From Bradyrhizobium sp. BR 10289 (GTDB lineage Bacteria > Pseudomonadota > Alphaproteobacteria > Rhizobiales > Xanthobacteraceae): DNA of 64,000 nucleotides. The DNA is taken from contig NZ_JACOFR010000008.1 of assembly GCF_019455385.1 (NCBI RefSeq), forward strand, positions 214,460-278,459. The letters are read 5' to 3'. Of the stretch, positions 1 through 8,547 are shown piece after piece. Below the pieces are notes generated by a model, which saw nothing but the letters and a program-made list of their open reading frames with translations, did not search any database and was not told the DNA's origin. Every line of letters starts with the position of its first letter. The first letter of the stretch is position 1. The position numbers were made by a program, and so were the translations under genes.

Positions 1-2
1 GC

Positions 3-428
3 CTTTCCGGTGAGTTCAAGGATTGGATGACGACCGAGGTCAATCGCCTGTCGGCCGCCTACGTTGCCGTCCGCCATGAGGGTTTCAGCCAGGAACGGCG
101 CGACGAACTGTTCCGCGCCGCGCACGACATCAAGGGCGACGCGGCGACGTTCGGCTATCCGGCCGCAGCGGGCGTTGCCGAAAGCCTGTGCCGCGTCATC
201 GAGCACGCGCCGGATCTGGAAAAGGTGCCGGCCGAGCTGTTCACGCACCACATCAACGCCATCCTCGCCATCCTGCACGAGAACACCAAACTCGACAGCA
301 TCAGCGTCTCCGCCGAGCTCAGCCGCCGCCTGCGCAAGGTCGCCGACGATTATCTCGCCCAGGTCAACCACGACCGCCCCGAGCATCTCGAGGCGATTCT
401 CGCACCGAGCATCGTGCCGGCGGAGTAA
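3..428 (+). CDS. Hpt-domain protein, 5' end outside the window
   Basis: The reading frame is open from the window edge, so the start lies upstream and at least 141 residues are visible. The segment HDIKGDAATFG matches the phosphorylatable-histidine motif of histidine phosphotransfer (Hpt) domains (HxxKG), followed by the expected amphipathic helices. Such proteins relay phosphate between a hybrid kinase and a response regulator in the cytoplasm. No kinase or receiver domain is visible on this side, so partners are unknown. The ATG at 27 is probably internal, because the preceding codons (reading LSGEFKDW) look like normal coding sequence. Two palindromic repeats follow the stop. Confidence 0.75.
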   Translation, partial: LSGEFKDWMTTEVNRLSAAYVAVRHEGFSQERRDELFRAAHDIKGDAATFGYPAAAGVAESLCRVIEHAPDLEKVPAELFTHHINAILAILHENTKLDSISVSAELSRRLRKVADDYLAQVNHDRPEHLEAILAPSIVPAE

Positions 429-442
429 GAACTCTTTCCACT

Positions 443-522
443 CGTCATTGCGAGCGCAGCGAAGCAATCCAGAGTCTTTCCGCGGCGGGATTCTGGATTG
501 CTTCGCTGCGCTCGCAATGACG
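443..522. repeat. Palindromic repeat, cgtcattgcgag type
   Basis: Perfect 31-bp inverted repeat, arms 443-473 and 492-522, with an 18-nt loop. The loop-side segment 461-488 recurs exactly at 23621-23648, so this is a dispersed family. It lies between the Hpt gene and the convergent DUF2336 gene and could act as a bidirectional terminator, although there is no T-run. Confidence 0.85.
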
Positions 523-557
523 GAGTGTGAGGATACTCTATCGCGCACAACAGGTAT

Positions 558-648
558 CGTAGGGTGAGCAAATCGGAGCGTGCCCACGTTCTGTCGCCAT
601 CATTGATGGATGGTGGGCACGGCGCGTTGCGCCTTTGCCCACCCTACG
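558..648. repeat. Palindromic repeat, cgtagggtg type
   Basis: Inverted repeat with 15-nt arms at 558-572 (cgtagggtgagcaaa) and 634-648, one mismatch. Further internal complementarity is present (gtgcccac against gtgggcac). It sits directly after the preceding palindrome and ends just before the DUF2336 stop codon. Confidence 0.75.
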
Positions 649-656
649 GCATCTCG

Positions 657-1832
657 CTACGCCGCGATTAGATCGTCATACGACGAATCGATCTCGTCCT
701 CCGCGACCACCTCATCGCAGAACAGTCTCGCCTCTTCGCGCGCGGATTCGGTGGCGAAGCGGCGGAGCAGGACCATCAGCGGCTCGGCGGCACTGCTGTC
801 GGTCTCGCAATGGGTCAGCACGCGCTCGACCATGCGACGGCGCAGCCGCACCGCGCCGTCCTCGCTGTCGACAAAGCCCTGCTCGTGGCAGGCATCGAGC
901 GCGACCTGGAACGCCGCGAACGTCGCCTCGGGCAGCCCGGCGCGACGCAGCAGCGCGTGCAGGCTGTTGCCTCCGCGATCGTGCAGCAGCGCCGAGACGC
1001 GCGCCAGCGGCAGGTCGGCGAGCTCGGCCAGCGCCGCGTCGAACAGATCGAGATTGCTCGAGAGCAGCGCCCGCAGGATCAGGCCGGCGGTGAGCTGGCC
1101 GGTGACGCGCAGATGATGCACCAGGCCCTGCATGTCCTCGCCGCGCGAGCGCGCCGCGATGTTCACGGTAGAGCGGTCGCGCGCCTCGATCGTGATGCGC
1201 TCGGCGCGATCGGCGCTGAGCCAGTTCCGGGCCACGACGAATTGAGCCAGCGTCTCGGACAGTTTGGCCACCAGCGCGGCGCGCGTGGCTGACGGCAGAT
1301 CATCCAGCACCAGCATCGCCTCGCGGATCGCGGCGAGATGGCCGTGGCGCTCGACGATGCGATTCCAGGAGAACGGCGCGAGCTCGGCATGGGGATTTTC
1401 GATCAGCTCGAGCGCGGCCGCCGCACAGCCGACTTCGGCGATCGCGGCACACACCGAGACCGGCAGCGCGATGCGGCGCGCGACCGCGCATTGCACCTCG
1501 TCATTGCCGGTGGCGACGATGTCGACGAGATCGGCATCGATCAGCAGCGGTGAATGTTCGAGCACGGGCAGCGCGACGGTCGGCTGGTCCGCCGACAGCG
1601 CCCGCACGATCGAGGCCGGCGCCTCGGTGCTGCGCGCAAACGCCTCGGCCATCGCCTGCCGCACCAGCGGCGAGGGATCGTCGAGCAGCATCAGCAGCGC
1701 GCCTTCGGCGGCGACGCGGTCGTCGTGGGAAAGGTCCGAGATCAGCAGGGCACGGGCCAACGCCCGTGTCGCCTCGGCCCGCTCGCCGGCGGGTGCCGTC
1801 CTGATCCAATTGATGAACTGCCGAACAATCAT
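657..1832 (-). CDS. DUF2336 domain-containing protein
   Basis: 391 residues, almost entirely alpha-helical with HEAT-like repeats: the stretch around residues 40-70 (AAEGALLMLLDDPSPLVRQA) is the typical DUF2336 opening, and the rest continues as short leucine/alanine-rich helices. No signal peptide or membrane segment. DUF2336 proteins are common in Rhizobiales; their biochemical role is not established, although some sit near two-component genes. Here the gene converges on an Hpt-domain gene, which fits a signalling link but does not prove one. ATG start; the upstream DNA is AT-rich and then holds a repeat. Confidence 0.8.
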   Translation of the reverse strand: MIVRQFINWIRTAPAGERAEATRALARALLISDLSHDDRVAAEGALLMLLDDPSPLVRQAMAEAFARSTEAPASIVRALSADQPTVALPVLEHSPLLIDADLVDIVATGNDEVQCAVARRIALPVSVCAAIAEVGCAAAALELIENPHAELAPFSWNRIVERHGHLAAIREAMLVLDDLPSATRAALVAKLSETLAQFVVARNWLSADRAERITIEARDRSTVNIAARSRGEDMQGLVHHLRVTGQLTAGLILRALLSSNLDLFDAALAELADLPLARVSALLHDRGGNSLHALLRRAGLPEATFAAFQVALDACHEQGFVDSEDGAVRLRRRMVERVLTHCETDSSAAEPLMVLLRRFATESAREEARLFCDEVVAEDEIDSSYDDLIAA

Positions 1833-1974
1833 GCTGCTTCCGGCTTACACAACAAACAAAAACGGTGACGGCTCGTCACCCGCAACACAAAATAAACCAC
1901 GACGCTTAACAAAGCGTTCACCATAACTGGCTGGTTTTATTGATGATTTGTTAAGGGCTGGGGAGCCGCCTTGC

Positions 1975-2093
1975 GCTCGCGTGCCCCGGGCACAGCGCAG
2001 CAGTAATGCGCTGCTTAGCCGGGCCCACTTCGCAGCATGGGTCCCGGCTCTGCGCAGCAGCGTTTCACGCTGCAGCGCGTCCGGGACACGAGA
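1975..2093. repeat. Palindromic repeat, gtgccccggg/tccgggacac type
   Basis: Imperfect inverted repeat starting around gtgccccggg and ending with gcgtccgggacacgag; a related copy lies at 28033-28171. It fills the gap upstream of the DUF2336 gene and directly abuts the 3' end of the transglycosylase gene. Confidence 0.7.
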
Positions 2094-2101
2094 GTTGGAA
2101 A

Positions 2102-3127
2102 TCAGCTCGAGAAGGTGCCGCTGCGATCGCTGAACAGGTCGAGCGGCTGCGGCGGGCGCACCTCGGGCGTTGCTGACGCAACCGAGGTGAGCGAGGCGTT
2201 GTTGCCCCACAATTTCTGCACCGTGGTCGAGACCGGCTGCGTGGTGTCGCCGGGCTGATAGATCGAGCGGAAAGCCGGCGTGACCGGCGTGTTGTCGGCG
2301 ACCGTCGCTGAAGTCGATGACGTCGCGCTCACCGGCGTAACGTTATTCGTATTGGGGAAGGTCTGCAGATAAGCCGCGTTGTCGATCATCGGCGCAGCCG
2401 GCTGCACGCCATTGGCGCTCGCGACCTGCGTCGTCGAAGGACTGTCGCCATACATCGCCATCGCGCTGCGGGTCGTCTTCGAATTCGCCGCGCTGGCGTA
2501 GCGCGCGTCGAGCACCGAATACACTTCGGAGACGCTGCGGGCGCGGCCATCCCTGGCGTAGAAGATCGAGCGATTGGCGGAGGCCGCATTGGGAAACAGC
2601 CGAGCCCCGACCGCCTGCGGATTGTCCTCCGCATTGGCGATCAGCTTTGCCGCGCCACCGACGCCCATGAAATGCGCCATATAGAGTTCGCTGTCGCTCG
2701 GCCTACGGCCGAGCAGGCCGGTAAGCTTGAAGCTGTTCGACTGCGTCAGCGCCGCGGCCATGCTGGATGCGGCATCCGGATCGTCTCGCAGCTTCATGAT
2801 CGACTGCTTCATGAAGGGGTCGTCGACGGTGTAGGTACCCGACGATGTCCTGGTGATGGCGTCGGCATAGTTGCCGTAGCCGAGCTGGGTACCCGCCTCC
2901 TTCACCGTGCCGAGCCAAGTCTGGTCGATGAACTGGAAGAGCCCGTGCGCGGACGATGTGGTGGCGCCCGCGGTCGGATCGAAATCCGATTCCATCTTGG
3001 CGGTGGTCAGCATGTACTGGAAGCTGACGCCGGTCCGGCTGGAGACCTGCTTGATCGCACCGGCGACACGTGCCCGCGTCGGATCGAGACCCGACGTCTG
3101 CGAGGCACTGGAATTGTCGACCGACAT
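2102..3127 (-). CDS. Lytic transglycosylase-like (SLT) domain protein
   Basis: 341 residues. An SLT/lysozyme-like fold covers roughly residues 18-130: TTAKMESDFDP carries the presumed catalytic glutamate (E46), followed by SAHGLFQFIDQTW, the usual second motif of this fold. Residues 200-341 are Ser/Thr/Ala-rich and low in complexity. There is no Sec signal peptide or membrane segment at the N-terminus, so export would need a special route, as for flagellum- or secretion-associated muramidases; no such genes are adjacent. Enzyme class is well supported by motifs; role in peptidoglycan remodelling is inferred. Confidence 0.8.
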   Translation of the reverse strand: MSVDNSSASQTSGLDPTRARVAGAIKQVSSRTGVSFQYMLTTAKMESDFDPTAGATTSSAHGLFQFIDQTWLGTVKEAGTQLGYGNYADAITRTSSGTYTVDDPFMKQSIMKLRDDPDAASSMAAALTQSNSFKLTGLLGRRPSDSELYMAHFMGVGGAAKLIANAEDNPQAVGARLFPNAASANRSIFYARDGRARSVSEVYSVLDARYASAANSKTTRSAMAMYGDSPSTTQVASANGVQPAAPMIDNAAYLQTFPNTNNVTPVSATSSTSATVADNTPVTPAFRSIYQPGDTTQPVSTTVQKLWGNNASLTSVASATPEVRPPQPLDLFSDRSGTFSS

Positions 3128-3232
3128 GCTGAAGTGCCCGCTCCGCGCGGCGTTGGAGGCGCCGGCAATTCGGCGCCCTGTCGTCTCACCGTGGGACAGG
3201 TATGGTTAATGCGGGGTTAATTTGGCCCTTGC

Positions 3233-3335
3233 CGTCATTCCGGACATTGCGAAGCGATGAGCCCGGAATCTATTCCACCACGCGTTATGCCGCACGATGG
3301 ATTCCGGGCTCGCGCTGCGCGCGCCCCGGAATGAC
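3233..3335. repeat. Palindromic repeat, gtcattccgg type
   Basis: Begins ccgtcattccgg and ends ccccggaatgac, with internal matching blocks (gcccggaatc against gattccgggc). A half copy of the same family lies at 5185-5224. It occupies the space between the transglycosylase start and the hisI stop. Confidence 0.75.
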
Positions 3336-3341
3336 AAGTCA

Positions 3342-3764
3342 CTATTTCTTATAGACCGCGTCGGGATCGAACAGCCGCTCTGCGTCGACGAACATCAGCT
3401 TCGCACCGCCGCCGTCGGCTTCGACCTTGCGATAGAAGCACGACCTGCGCCCGGTATGACAGGCCGCGCCAATCTGCTCGACGCGAATCCAGACCGCGTC
3501 CTGATCGCAATCGGTGCGCATCTCGACCACGCGCTGGGTCTGACCTGAGGTCTCACCTTTTCGCCACAAGGCCTTGCGCGAGCGGCTGAAGTACCAGACC
3601 TCGCCGGTCGCAATGGTCTTGCGCAGCGCCTCGTCGTTCATATGCGCGACCATCAGCACGTCGCCGGTGGCGACGTCGGTCGCGACGACCGTCACCAGCC
3701 CGTTCGCATCGAAGCGCGGCAGGAAGGAAAGCCCTTCCTCGATTTCATGGGAATGAGCGGACAC
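3342..3764 (-). CDS. hisI: Phosphoribosyl-AMP cyclohydrolase
   Basis: 140 residues, the normal length for monofunctional HisI without a fused HisE. It opens the adenine ring of phosphoribosyl-AMP in the third step of histidine synthesis. The signature [11 protein letters not shown] (67-77) is present, as is the metal-binding set TDCDQDA (C86, D87, D89) plus C102 and C109 ([12 protein letters not shown]). It lies 28 bp downstream of folE on the same strand, so co-transcription is likely although the pathways differ. A palindromic repeat follows the stop. Confidence 0.95.
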   Translation of the reverse strand: MSAHSHEIEEGLSFLPRFDANGLVTVVATDVATGDVLMVAHMNDEALRKTIATGEVWYFSRSRKALWRKGETSGQTQRVVEMRTDCDQDAVWIRVEQIGAACHTGRRSCFYRKVEADGGGAKLMFVDAERLFDPDAVYKK

Positions 3765-3792
3765 GACAAACCTTGCCAGTCAACTCGCGAGG

Positions 3793-4473
3793 TCAGCGCT
3801 GCAGACCTCGCACCAGGGACAGGAAACGGGCCTGCTCCGCCGGATTGTCGCGGAACATGCCGGTGAAGCGGCTGGTGAAGGTGGAGGCGCCGTGCTTGGC
3901 GACACCGCGCACCGACATGCAGGTATGCTCGGCCTCGATCAGGACGGCCACGCCGCGGGGCTTCAGGATCTCGTCGATCGCCGCCGCGATCTGCGCCGTC
4001 AGATGCTCTTGGGTCTGGAGCCGGCGGGCGAAGATGTCGGTCAGGCGAGCAAGCTTGGACAGGCCGACGACGCGTTCCACCGGCGTGTAGGCGATGTGCG
4101 CCTTGCCGTAGAACGGCATCATGTGATGCTCGCACTGCGAGGTGAACTCGATGTCGCGCACCAGCACGAAGTCGTCATAGCCGGCGGTCTCGCCGAAGGT
4201 GCGGTCGAGTACCTCGGCCGGGCACTGGTGGTAGCCCTGGTAGAGTTCGTCGAAGGCCTCGACCACGCGGCGCGGCGTGTCGAGCAGACCCTCGCGCTCG
4301 GTGTTCTCGCCGATATAGGCGAGCAGCGTCTTCACCGCCGCTTCCGCCTCGGCGCGCGCGGGGCGCGGCTGGTCGGCGCGGACGGCGGCCGCGAGGAATT
4401 CGGCAGGATCGAGCTCGGCCGGGCGGCTCTCGAGCGGCTTGTTGGGGCGGATCGGCTTGATTGTCGCGTCCAT
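3793..4473 (-). CDS. folE: GTP cyclohydrolase I
   Basis: 226 residues from the ATG at 4473 ([10 protein letters not shown]). The frame stays open to a GTG at 4638, but the upstream codons look non-coding and family members do not carry such an extension. Zinc ligands C114, H117 ([10 protein letters not shown]) and C185 (EHTCMSVRG) match the E. coli set, and VGLSKLAR and RLQTQEHLT are conserved. The enzyme makes dihydroneopterin triphosphate from GTP for folate or pterin cofactors. It is transcribed divergently from the IscU-like gene and precedes hisI. Confidence 0.95.
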   Translation of the reverse strand: MDATIKPIRPNKPLESRPAELDPAEFLAAAVRADQPRPARAEAEAAVKTLLAYIGENTEREGLLDTPRRVVEAFDELYQGYHQCPAEVLDRTFGETAGYDDFVLVRDIEFTSQCEHHMMPFYGKAHIAYTPVERVVGLSKLARLTDIFARRLQTQEHLTAQIAAAIDEILKPRGVAVLIEAEHTCMSVRGVAKHGASTFTSRFTGMFRDNPAEQARFLSLVRGLQR

Positions 4474-4647
4474 GTCTACTCCGTTCGACGGCCTCAAAGG
4501 CCGGAGTGTCACCGGCAGACGGGGCGGCAAGCCGCCAGACGCCTGGAGAGAACAGTTTTGGTGAACAGGTCCTTGGGTCAATACGCTGGCGACGCAGATC
4601 TGGATCACCGCCGCCGCACCGCTGGACTGTTTTTCCACCAGTTCCGT

Positions 4648-4659
4648 CCCTATATAGGG
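4648..4659. promoter_or_regulatory. 12-bp palindrome in the folE/IscU-like divergent spacer
   Basis: Perfect palindrome ccctatataggg, 56 bp before the IscU-like ATG and 175 bp from folE. Its AT-rich centre could be part of a -10 region or an operator. No regulator can be assigned from sequence alone. Confidence 0.3.
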
Positions 4660-4714
4660 CCCTGGACGGCGCCCGCCAAGGCCGATCGGGTGCGGAAGTG
4701 TTGGACTCCATCAC

Positions 4715-5170
4715 ATGCTGAACGACATCTATAACAAGCGGATCATCGAGCTGGCCGGGAATATTCCGCGCCTCGGGCGGCTGCCGGACCCCGATGCCAC
4801 CGCCACCGCCCACTCCAAATTGTGCGGCTCGACCGTGAAGATCGATCTCAAGATGGAGGGCGACACCGTCACCGACTTCGCGCATGACGTGAAGGCCTGT
4901 GCGCTGGGCCAAGCCTCTTCATCCATCATGGCAAGTCACGTGGTCGGCTCGACTGCGAGCGAACTCCGTGAGTTACGCGAAACCGTTCGCAAGATGCTGA
5001 AAGAGAATGGCACGCCTCCGGGAGGCAAGTGGGAGGAAATCAAATTCCTCGAGCCGGTCCGCGACTACAAGGCGCGGCACGCCTCGACGCTTCTGACCTT
5101 CGATGCCGTGGTCGACGCCATCGGCCAGATCCAGGCGAAAGCCAAGCAGCCCGCCGCGGCGCAGGGCTGA
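4715..5170 (+). CDS. IscU/NifU-N-like iron-sulfur scaffold lacking the third cysteine
   Basis: 151 residues with the NifU N-terminal fold: first motif KLCGST (C37), second motif KACALGQASSSI (C62). The third canonical scaffold cysteine is missing; the corresponding segment reads YKARHASTLL, with alanine at 123. The aspartate after the first cysteine motif of IscU is also replaced. The protein may bind clusters less stably, or act as a carrier or sulfur acceptor instead. There are no isc or suf genes nearby; neighbours are folE and a ClpP-like gene. Family assignment is firm, function inferred. Confidence 0.75.
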   Translation: MLNDIYNKRIIELAGNIPRLGRLPDPDATATAHSKLCGSTVKIDLKMEGDTVTDFAHDVKACALGQASSSIMASHVVGSTASELRELRETVRKMLKENGTPPGGKWEEIKFLEPVRDYKARHASTLLTFDAVVDAIGQIQAKAKQPAAAQG

Positions 5171-5184
5171 CCCCCTCGTCCGCC

Positions 5185-5224
5185 AAGTTTCCGGGTTCGC
5201 GCCGACGCACGCCCCGGAATGACC
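5185..5224. repeat. Half copy of the gtcattccgg repeat
   Basis: Single arm resembling the right half of the repeat at 3233-3335, ending gccccggaatgac. It lies between the convergent IscU-like and ClpP-like genes. Confidence 0.5.
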
Positions 5225-5239
5225 ATCAAGGAAGTCCGC

Positions 5240-6133
5240 TTATTTCTGCGCGCCGGCGCTCGGCGCCGTACCGGTCGGCACCATGGCTTCCGCCGTCTTG
5301 GTCGACCTGGCCGCCTGCTCCGGTTCCGTTCCGAACCTCGCCTGAGTCTTCGGCGCCAGCTCTGCCATGGCCGGCGCAGTGATATCGACATGCGGCAGCA
5401 CGTCGGCGACGAGATCCGTCGTCACGAGATTGGTGAGCTTCAACTCGCCTGCATCCAGCTCGTGCAGATCTTCCCAAGGCGGCACGCTGAGCGCGAGCGA
5501 CAAAAGATCGCCGGCACCGCCCATGTCGAAGGTGTATTTGGCGAGGCGACCGATGTCGCGTTCCACGATCATCAGGTCCTGCGCGCTGTAGCTTGCCGCC
5601 TTGGCATCGTCAGCGCGGTCGCCCATCCAGATCTGGTGAACGCGGACGTGCGCGGCTTCCGGCACGTAGCGCTTCTTGCCGGCCAGCAGCAGGAACACGC
5701 ACATGGATTCGCAATAGGCCTCGGACGCAACAGCCGGACGGGCCGACGGCCCGCCACGGTTCGGCAGGCTGATGCCGACCGTGGTCAGCAGACCGAGATT
5801 ACGGAAGCGCCGGCCGAGCGTGATCGCGTCGTTGACGGAACCGCCGCTGGAATCCAGCACCACGGTGGCGCCGCCAAGCTGGCGTCCCTGGGCAAAGTCG
5901 TCGAAGTCCTTGGGCGTATCGGAGGTGATGATGCCGACCGCGCTGACCCAGCCGCGGCAGTTCGGCTCGCAGGCGATCCAGCTGAACTTCATCGGCAGCT
6001 TGCGCTCTTCGAGCGCGGCCCCAGCGCGGGCCGAAGACCCGAATGTCGCGAGGGCACCAGCCAACGCGACCCCACAAGCGGCGGTTCCCACCAGCAACCA
6101 GCCGCGAAGTTTGAGCGACTTCAGAAGTTTCAA
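5240..6133 (-). CDS. Exported ClpP/crotonase-fold protein
   Basis: 297 residues from a TTG at 6133, chosen because ggggaaggga lies at good spacing before it; a TTG at 6157 is the alternative. Residues 1-40 form a signal peptide or anchor (WLLVGTAACGVALAGALA). The body resembles periplasmic ClpP-like proteins: VVLDSSGGSVNDA corresponds to the oxyanion region, ASEAYCESMC supplies a candidate nucleophile serine, and AAHVRVHQIW a candidate histidine. A cysteine pair (CEPNC) may form a disulfide. Probable envelope serine peptidase of unknown substrate. Divergent from yidD. Confidence 0.7.
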   Translation of the reverse strand: MKLLKSLKLRGWLLVGTAACGVALAGALATFGSSARAGAALEERKLPMKFSWIACEPNCRGWVSAVGIITSDTPKDFDDFAQGRQLGGATVVLDSSGGSVNDAITLGRRFRNLGLLTTVGISLPNRGGPSARPAVASEAYCESMCVFLLLAGKKRYVPEAAHVRVHQIWMGDRADDAKAASYSAQDLMIVERDIGRLAKYTFDMGGAGDLLSLALSVPPWEDLHELDAGELKLTNLVTTDLVADVLPHVDITAPAMAELAPKTQARFGTEPEQAARSTKTAEAMVPTGTAPSAGAQK

Positions 6134-6363
6134 ACTGGTCCCTTCCCCAAGCCCCAAGGCGATTCAGGCAAGCCCCGTTTCGACGTTCCAACGAGTCTAC
6201 ACATGGACGTCATAAAAATGGTATCCGGGGGAATACAGATCGTCCATAGGTACTTGCTGCACTGCTCCCAAAAAGCACGTAAAATATGGCGCATAAACAA
6301 CAGCTTGCAGTTCCCTGCGCCGGAACCGCGCAACACCTCGCCCATGATCGCAGCACACCGCCC

Positions 6364-6702
6364 ATGAAGCATTCAGCCTGCGAGCACTGTTCCACTCCCG
6401 TCGACGGCGCATGGCGGCTGCCGCGCAGATTCGGCCGCGCGCTGATCTGGCTCTACCGGCACACGCTCTCGCCACTGGTCGGATACAATTGCCGGCACCT
6501 GCCGACCTGCTCCGTCTACGGCGATGAAGCGATCGAGCGGTTCGGATTGTGGGCGGGCGGCTGGATGACGCTGGCGCGCCTGCTTCGCTGCAATCCGTTC
6601 GGCACCTCGGGGATCGACAACGTTCCCCTCACCGCGCCGCAAGGTGCGCACTGGTATCTGCCCTGGCGTTACGCCCGCTGGCGCGGCGTCAACGCACTCT
6701 GA
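6364..6702 (+). CDS. yidD: YidD-family membrane protein insertion factor
   Basis: 112 residues from ATG 6364. The hallmark block SPLVGYNCRHLPTCSVYGDEAIERFG matches YidD (PTCSxY plus the following acidic helix), as does RLLRCNPF. YidD proteins sit at the inner face of the cytoplasmic membrane and assist YidC-dependent insertion; classically the gene lies in the rpmH-rnpA-yidC cluster, but here it stands alone. The extra N-terminal stretch before the amphipathic helix contains two further cysteines. The in-frame ATG at 6286 is less likely because the upstream residues are not conserved-looking. Confidence 0.85.
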   Translation: MKHSACEHCSTPVDGAWRLPRRFGRALIWLYRHTLSPLVGYNCRHLPTCSVYGDEAIERFGLWAGGWMTLARLLRCNPFGTSGIDNVPLTAPQGAHWYLPWRYARWRGVNAL

Positions 6703-6738
6703 GTATGCTGCGGTGCTTTGCGCATCGCTGCCCTGAGC

Positions 6739-6763
6739 GGAACCGGAACTTTCACGTCGCGTT
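6739..6763 (+). promoter_or_regulatory. EcfG-type general stress promoter
   Basis: Exact GGAAC (6739-6743), 16-nt spacer, CGTT (6760-6763). This is the consensus of the alphaproteobacterial stress sigma factor EcfG. It lies 31 bp upstream of the ATG of the small membrane gene at 6795, with an ideal ggagg ribosome site between. Confidence 0.75.
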
Positions 6764-6794
6764 GCTGTGATGCTCCGCAGGGAGGAAAACAACA

Positions 6795-7010
6795 ATGCGC
6801 TGGAAAATCAGCCCTCATTTCCACTTCAGGCCCGGTCCTTATCTCGGCCCCAGGGGTCACCACCACCATGACCCCAGGACGCTCGACGTCCTCGCGATCA
6901 TCGCCCTGCTCGCACTCGTTTTCGGCTCCGGCTGGTATCTCGCGACCAGCCAGGCGACGCCGCCGAGCACCACCGCATTCGTCGAACCAAGCCAGAGCGT
7001 GCATTGGTAG
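6795..7010 (+). CDS. Small single-span membrane protein, stress-promoter driven
   Basis: 71 residues. A histidine-rich, basic N-terminal part (GPRGHHHHDPR) is followed by one membrane helix at about 31-50 (VLAIIALLALVFGSGWYLA) and a short Ser/Thr-rich tail. A strong Shine-Dalgarno (ggagg at 6781-6785) and an upstream GGAAC-N16-CGTT promoter argue that it is a real, stress-induced gene. No family recognised. The His cluster could bind metal, but this is speculation. The 3' end faces the reductase gene on the other strand with 7 bp between. Confidence 0.7.
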   Translation: MRWKISPHFHFRPGPYLGPRGHHHHDPRTLDVLAIIALLALVFGSGWYLATSQATPPSTTAFVEPSQSVHW

Positions 7011-7017
7011 TCGTAGT

Positions 7018-7974
7018 CTAGAGGTCCAGCACCAGCCGTTCGGCGTCGGACCCCGCTACGCAAACCATGAGATAGCGCTCGCGCTCGTAGGGCGACAGGA
7101 TGCGGTCGCGGTGCACCGGCCTGCCCTCGATCCATCCGACCTTGCAGGCGCCGCAGATGCCGCCACAGCAGGAGGTCGCGACGTCGATGCCGCCTTCCTG
7201 CAACGCGGCCAGCATGGTCTGGCCGGCACGGACCTGGATCTCGGTGCCCGAGCGCGCCAGCGATAGCGTAAAGGGCTTTGCGTCGGGATCGATGACCGGC
7301 GGCGGCGCGACGAAGCGCTCGATGTGAACATTGGCCGCGGGCCATGCAGCCGTCACACGCTCGAAATCGTCGGTCATGCCTCCGGGGCCGCAGCAGGCAA
7401 CCAGCGTCTCTGATCCAGCCTCCCCGACGAGGGCCGCAAGATCGGGGCGGCCGGTCCGGGACGTCCGGTGCACGACGACCCGTCCCGCTTCAATCAGCGC
7501 GCCGAGATGAGCCGCAAGCGGCACCTCCTCGCGCACGATCAGATGCAGTGCGTAGTCGGCCTCTCCGGCTCGTTCGAGATGCCGCGCCATGGACAAGAAT
7601 GGGGTCACGCCGATGCCGCCGGCGACGAACACATAGCGTGCGATGGGCGCACCGGGGTCGAGCCCGCCGCGCGGCAGAGAGACGCCGATGACATCGCCGA
7701 CAGCGACCTCGTCGTGCAGCGCACGCGAGCCGCCACGCCCGTCCGCCTCGCGTTTGACCGCAATGAGGTAGCGCGCATTGTCCGCGGGCTCGTTGCACAG
7801 CGAGTAGGTGCGAACCAGGCCGTTCGGCAGATGCAGGTCGATATGCGCCCCCGGCTTGAACGGCGGCAGTTCCCAATTGTCGGGGTCGGCCAGCGTGAAC
7901 AGCTTGATCCCTTCGCCGGCCTTCTCGATGGCTGTGACGACCGTCTTGACCGTCGTGATCGGGCGCGCCTTCAT
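7018..7974 (-). CDS. Phthalate-dioxygenase-reductase/VanB-type oxidoreductase
   Basis: 318 residues: flavin-binding domain (RTYSLCNEP, 55-63), NAD-binding domain (VAGGIGVTPFLSM, 117-129; CCGPGGM) and a C-terminal plant-type 2Fe-2S domain with ligands C269, C274, C277 and C305. Such reductases pass electrons from NAD(P)H to a Rieske oxygenase. No oxygenase alpha subunit is present in the window. The ATG overlaps the stop of the upstream MOSC gene by 4 nt (ATGA), indicating translational coupling. Longer upstream readings of the frame run inside the MOSC gene and were rejected. Confidence 0.9.
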   Translation of the reverse strand: MKARPITTVKTVVTAIEKAGEGIKLFTLADPDNWELPPFKPGAHIDLHLPNGLVRTYSLCNEPADNARYLIAVKREADGRGGSRALHDEVAVGDVIGVSLPRGGLDPGAPIARYVFVAGGIGVTPFLSMARHLERAGEADYALHLIVREEVPLAAHLGALIEAGRVVVHRTSRTGRPDLAALVGEAGSETLVACCGPGGMTDDFERVTAAWPAANVHIERFVAPPPVIDPDAKPFTLSLARSGTEIQVRAGQTMLAALQEGGIDVATSCCGGICGACKVGWIEGRPVHRDRILSPYERERYLMVCVAGSDAERLVLDL

Positions 7975-8492
7975 GCCGCGTTCCGCACGGTGTCGCCGAC
8001 CTTCACCACGCCGCCTTGCAGGATCCTGCAATTGAGGCCGGAGCGATTGATCAGGGGATCGAAGATCGCCTTGCCGGTGATCTCCTCGATATGCCGGCAC
8101 GGGACCGACAAGCGCGTCGCTTCCAGCAAAGTCTCGCCCAGCCAGAAACGACGGCCGACGAGATGATTCAACGGCACGCCCTCGACCGTGACGTTGCGCC
8201 GGTGCTCTTCGGGACCAAGCTCAATGCCGGCGTCGCGCTTCAGCGCAACCAGCGTCTCGAGCTCGAACAGGGTGACCTGCCGGCCCTCCTCGGGCTTGTG
8301 GGAGTAAAAACCTGCTTCGTTGCCGATCATGTAGCGATCGCCTTCGATGCCCCGGCCAGCGACGAGATTGATCGATTCAGCGGCGCGCATCGGCAGGAAC
8401 GCGCGCGGGCAGAAATGGAGAAAGCGCACCACGCCGGTCCAGCCGAGTTGTGCTGCGGTGTGCGCCGGGCCGGCGCTGACGGTATCGAGCAT
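7971..8492 (-). CDS. MOSC-domain protein
   Basis: 173 residues. GIEGDRY (48-54) and the conserved cysteine in SVPCRHIEEI (C132) are the diagnostic MOSC features; QVTLFELETL and RRNVTVEG also fit. MOSC proteins related to MOCO sulfurase handle molybdenum cofactor or reduce N-hydroxylated substrates, usually with an electron-transfer partner. Here the partner is probably the overlapping flavin/2Fe-2S reductase downstream; single-chain MOSC-reductase fusions exist in other bacteria. The MHS transporter lies 55 bp upstream on the same strand. Confidence 0.88.
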   Translation of the reverse strand: MLDTVSAGPAHTAAQLGWTGVVRFLHFCPRAFLPMRAAESINLVAGRGIEGDRYMIGNEAGFYSHKPEEGRQVTLFELETLVALKRDAGIELGPEEHRRNVTVEGVPLNHLVGRRFWLGETLLEATRLSVPCRHIEEITGKAIFDPLINRSGLNCRILQGGVVKVGDTVRNAA

Positions 8493-8547
8493 GACAAAAT
8501 CCTTGTGAGGAGCGAGGACGCGCCGCCGGCAGCGGCGCGCCGAGGGA

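Noticed and set aside
4474..4638. N-terminal extension of folE to GTG 4638
   Set aside because: Extension is unlike FolE N-termini and would consume most of the divergent promoter region.
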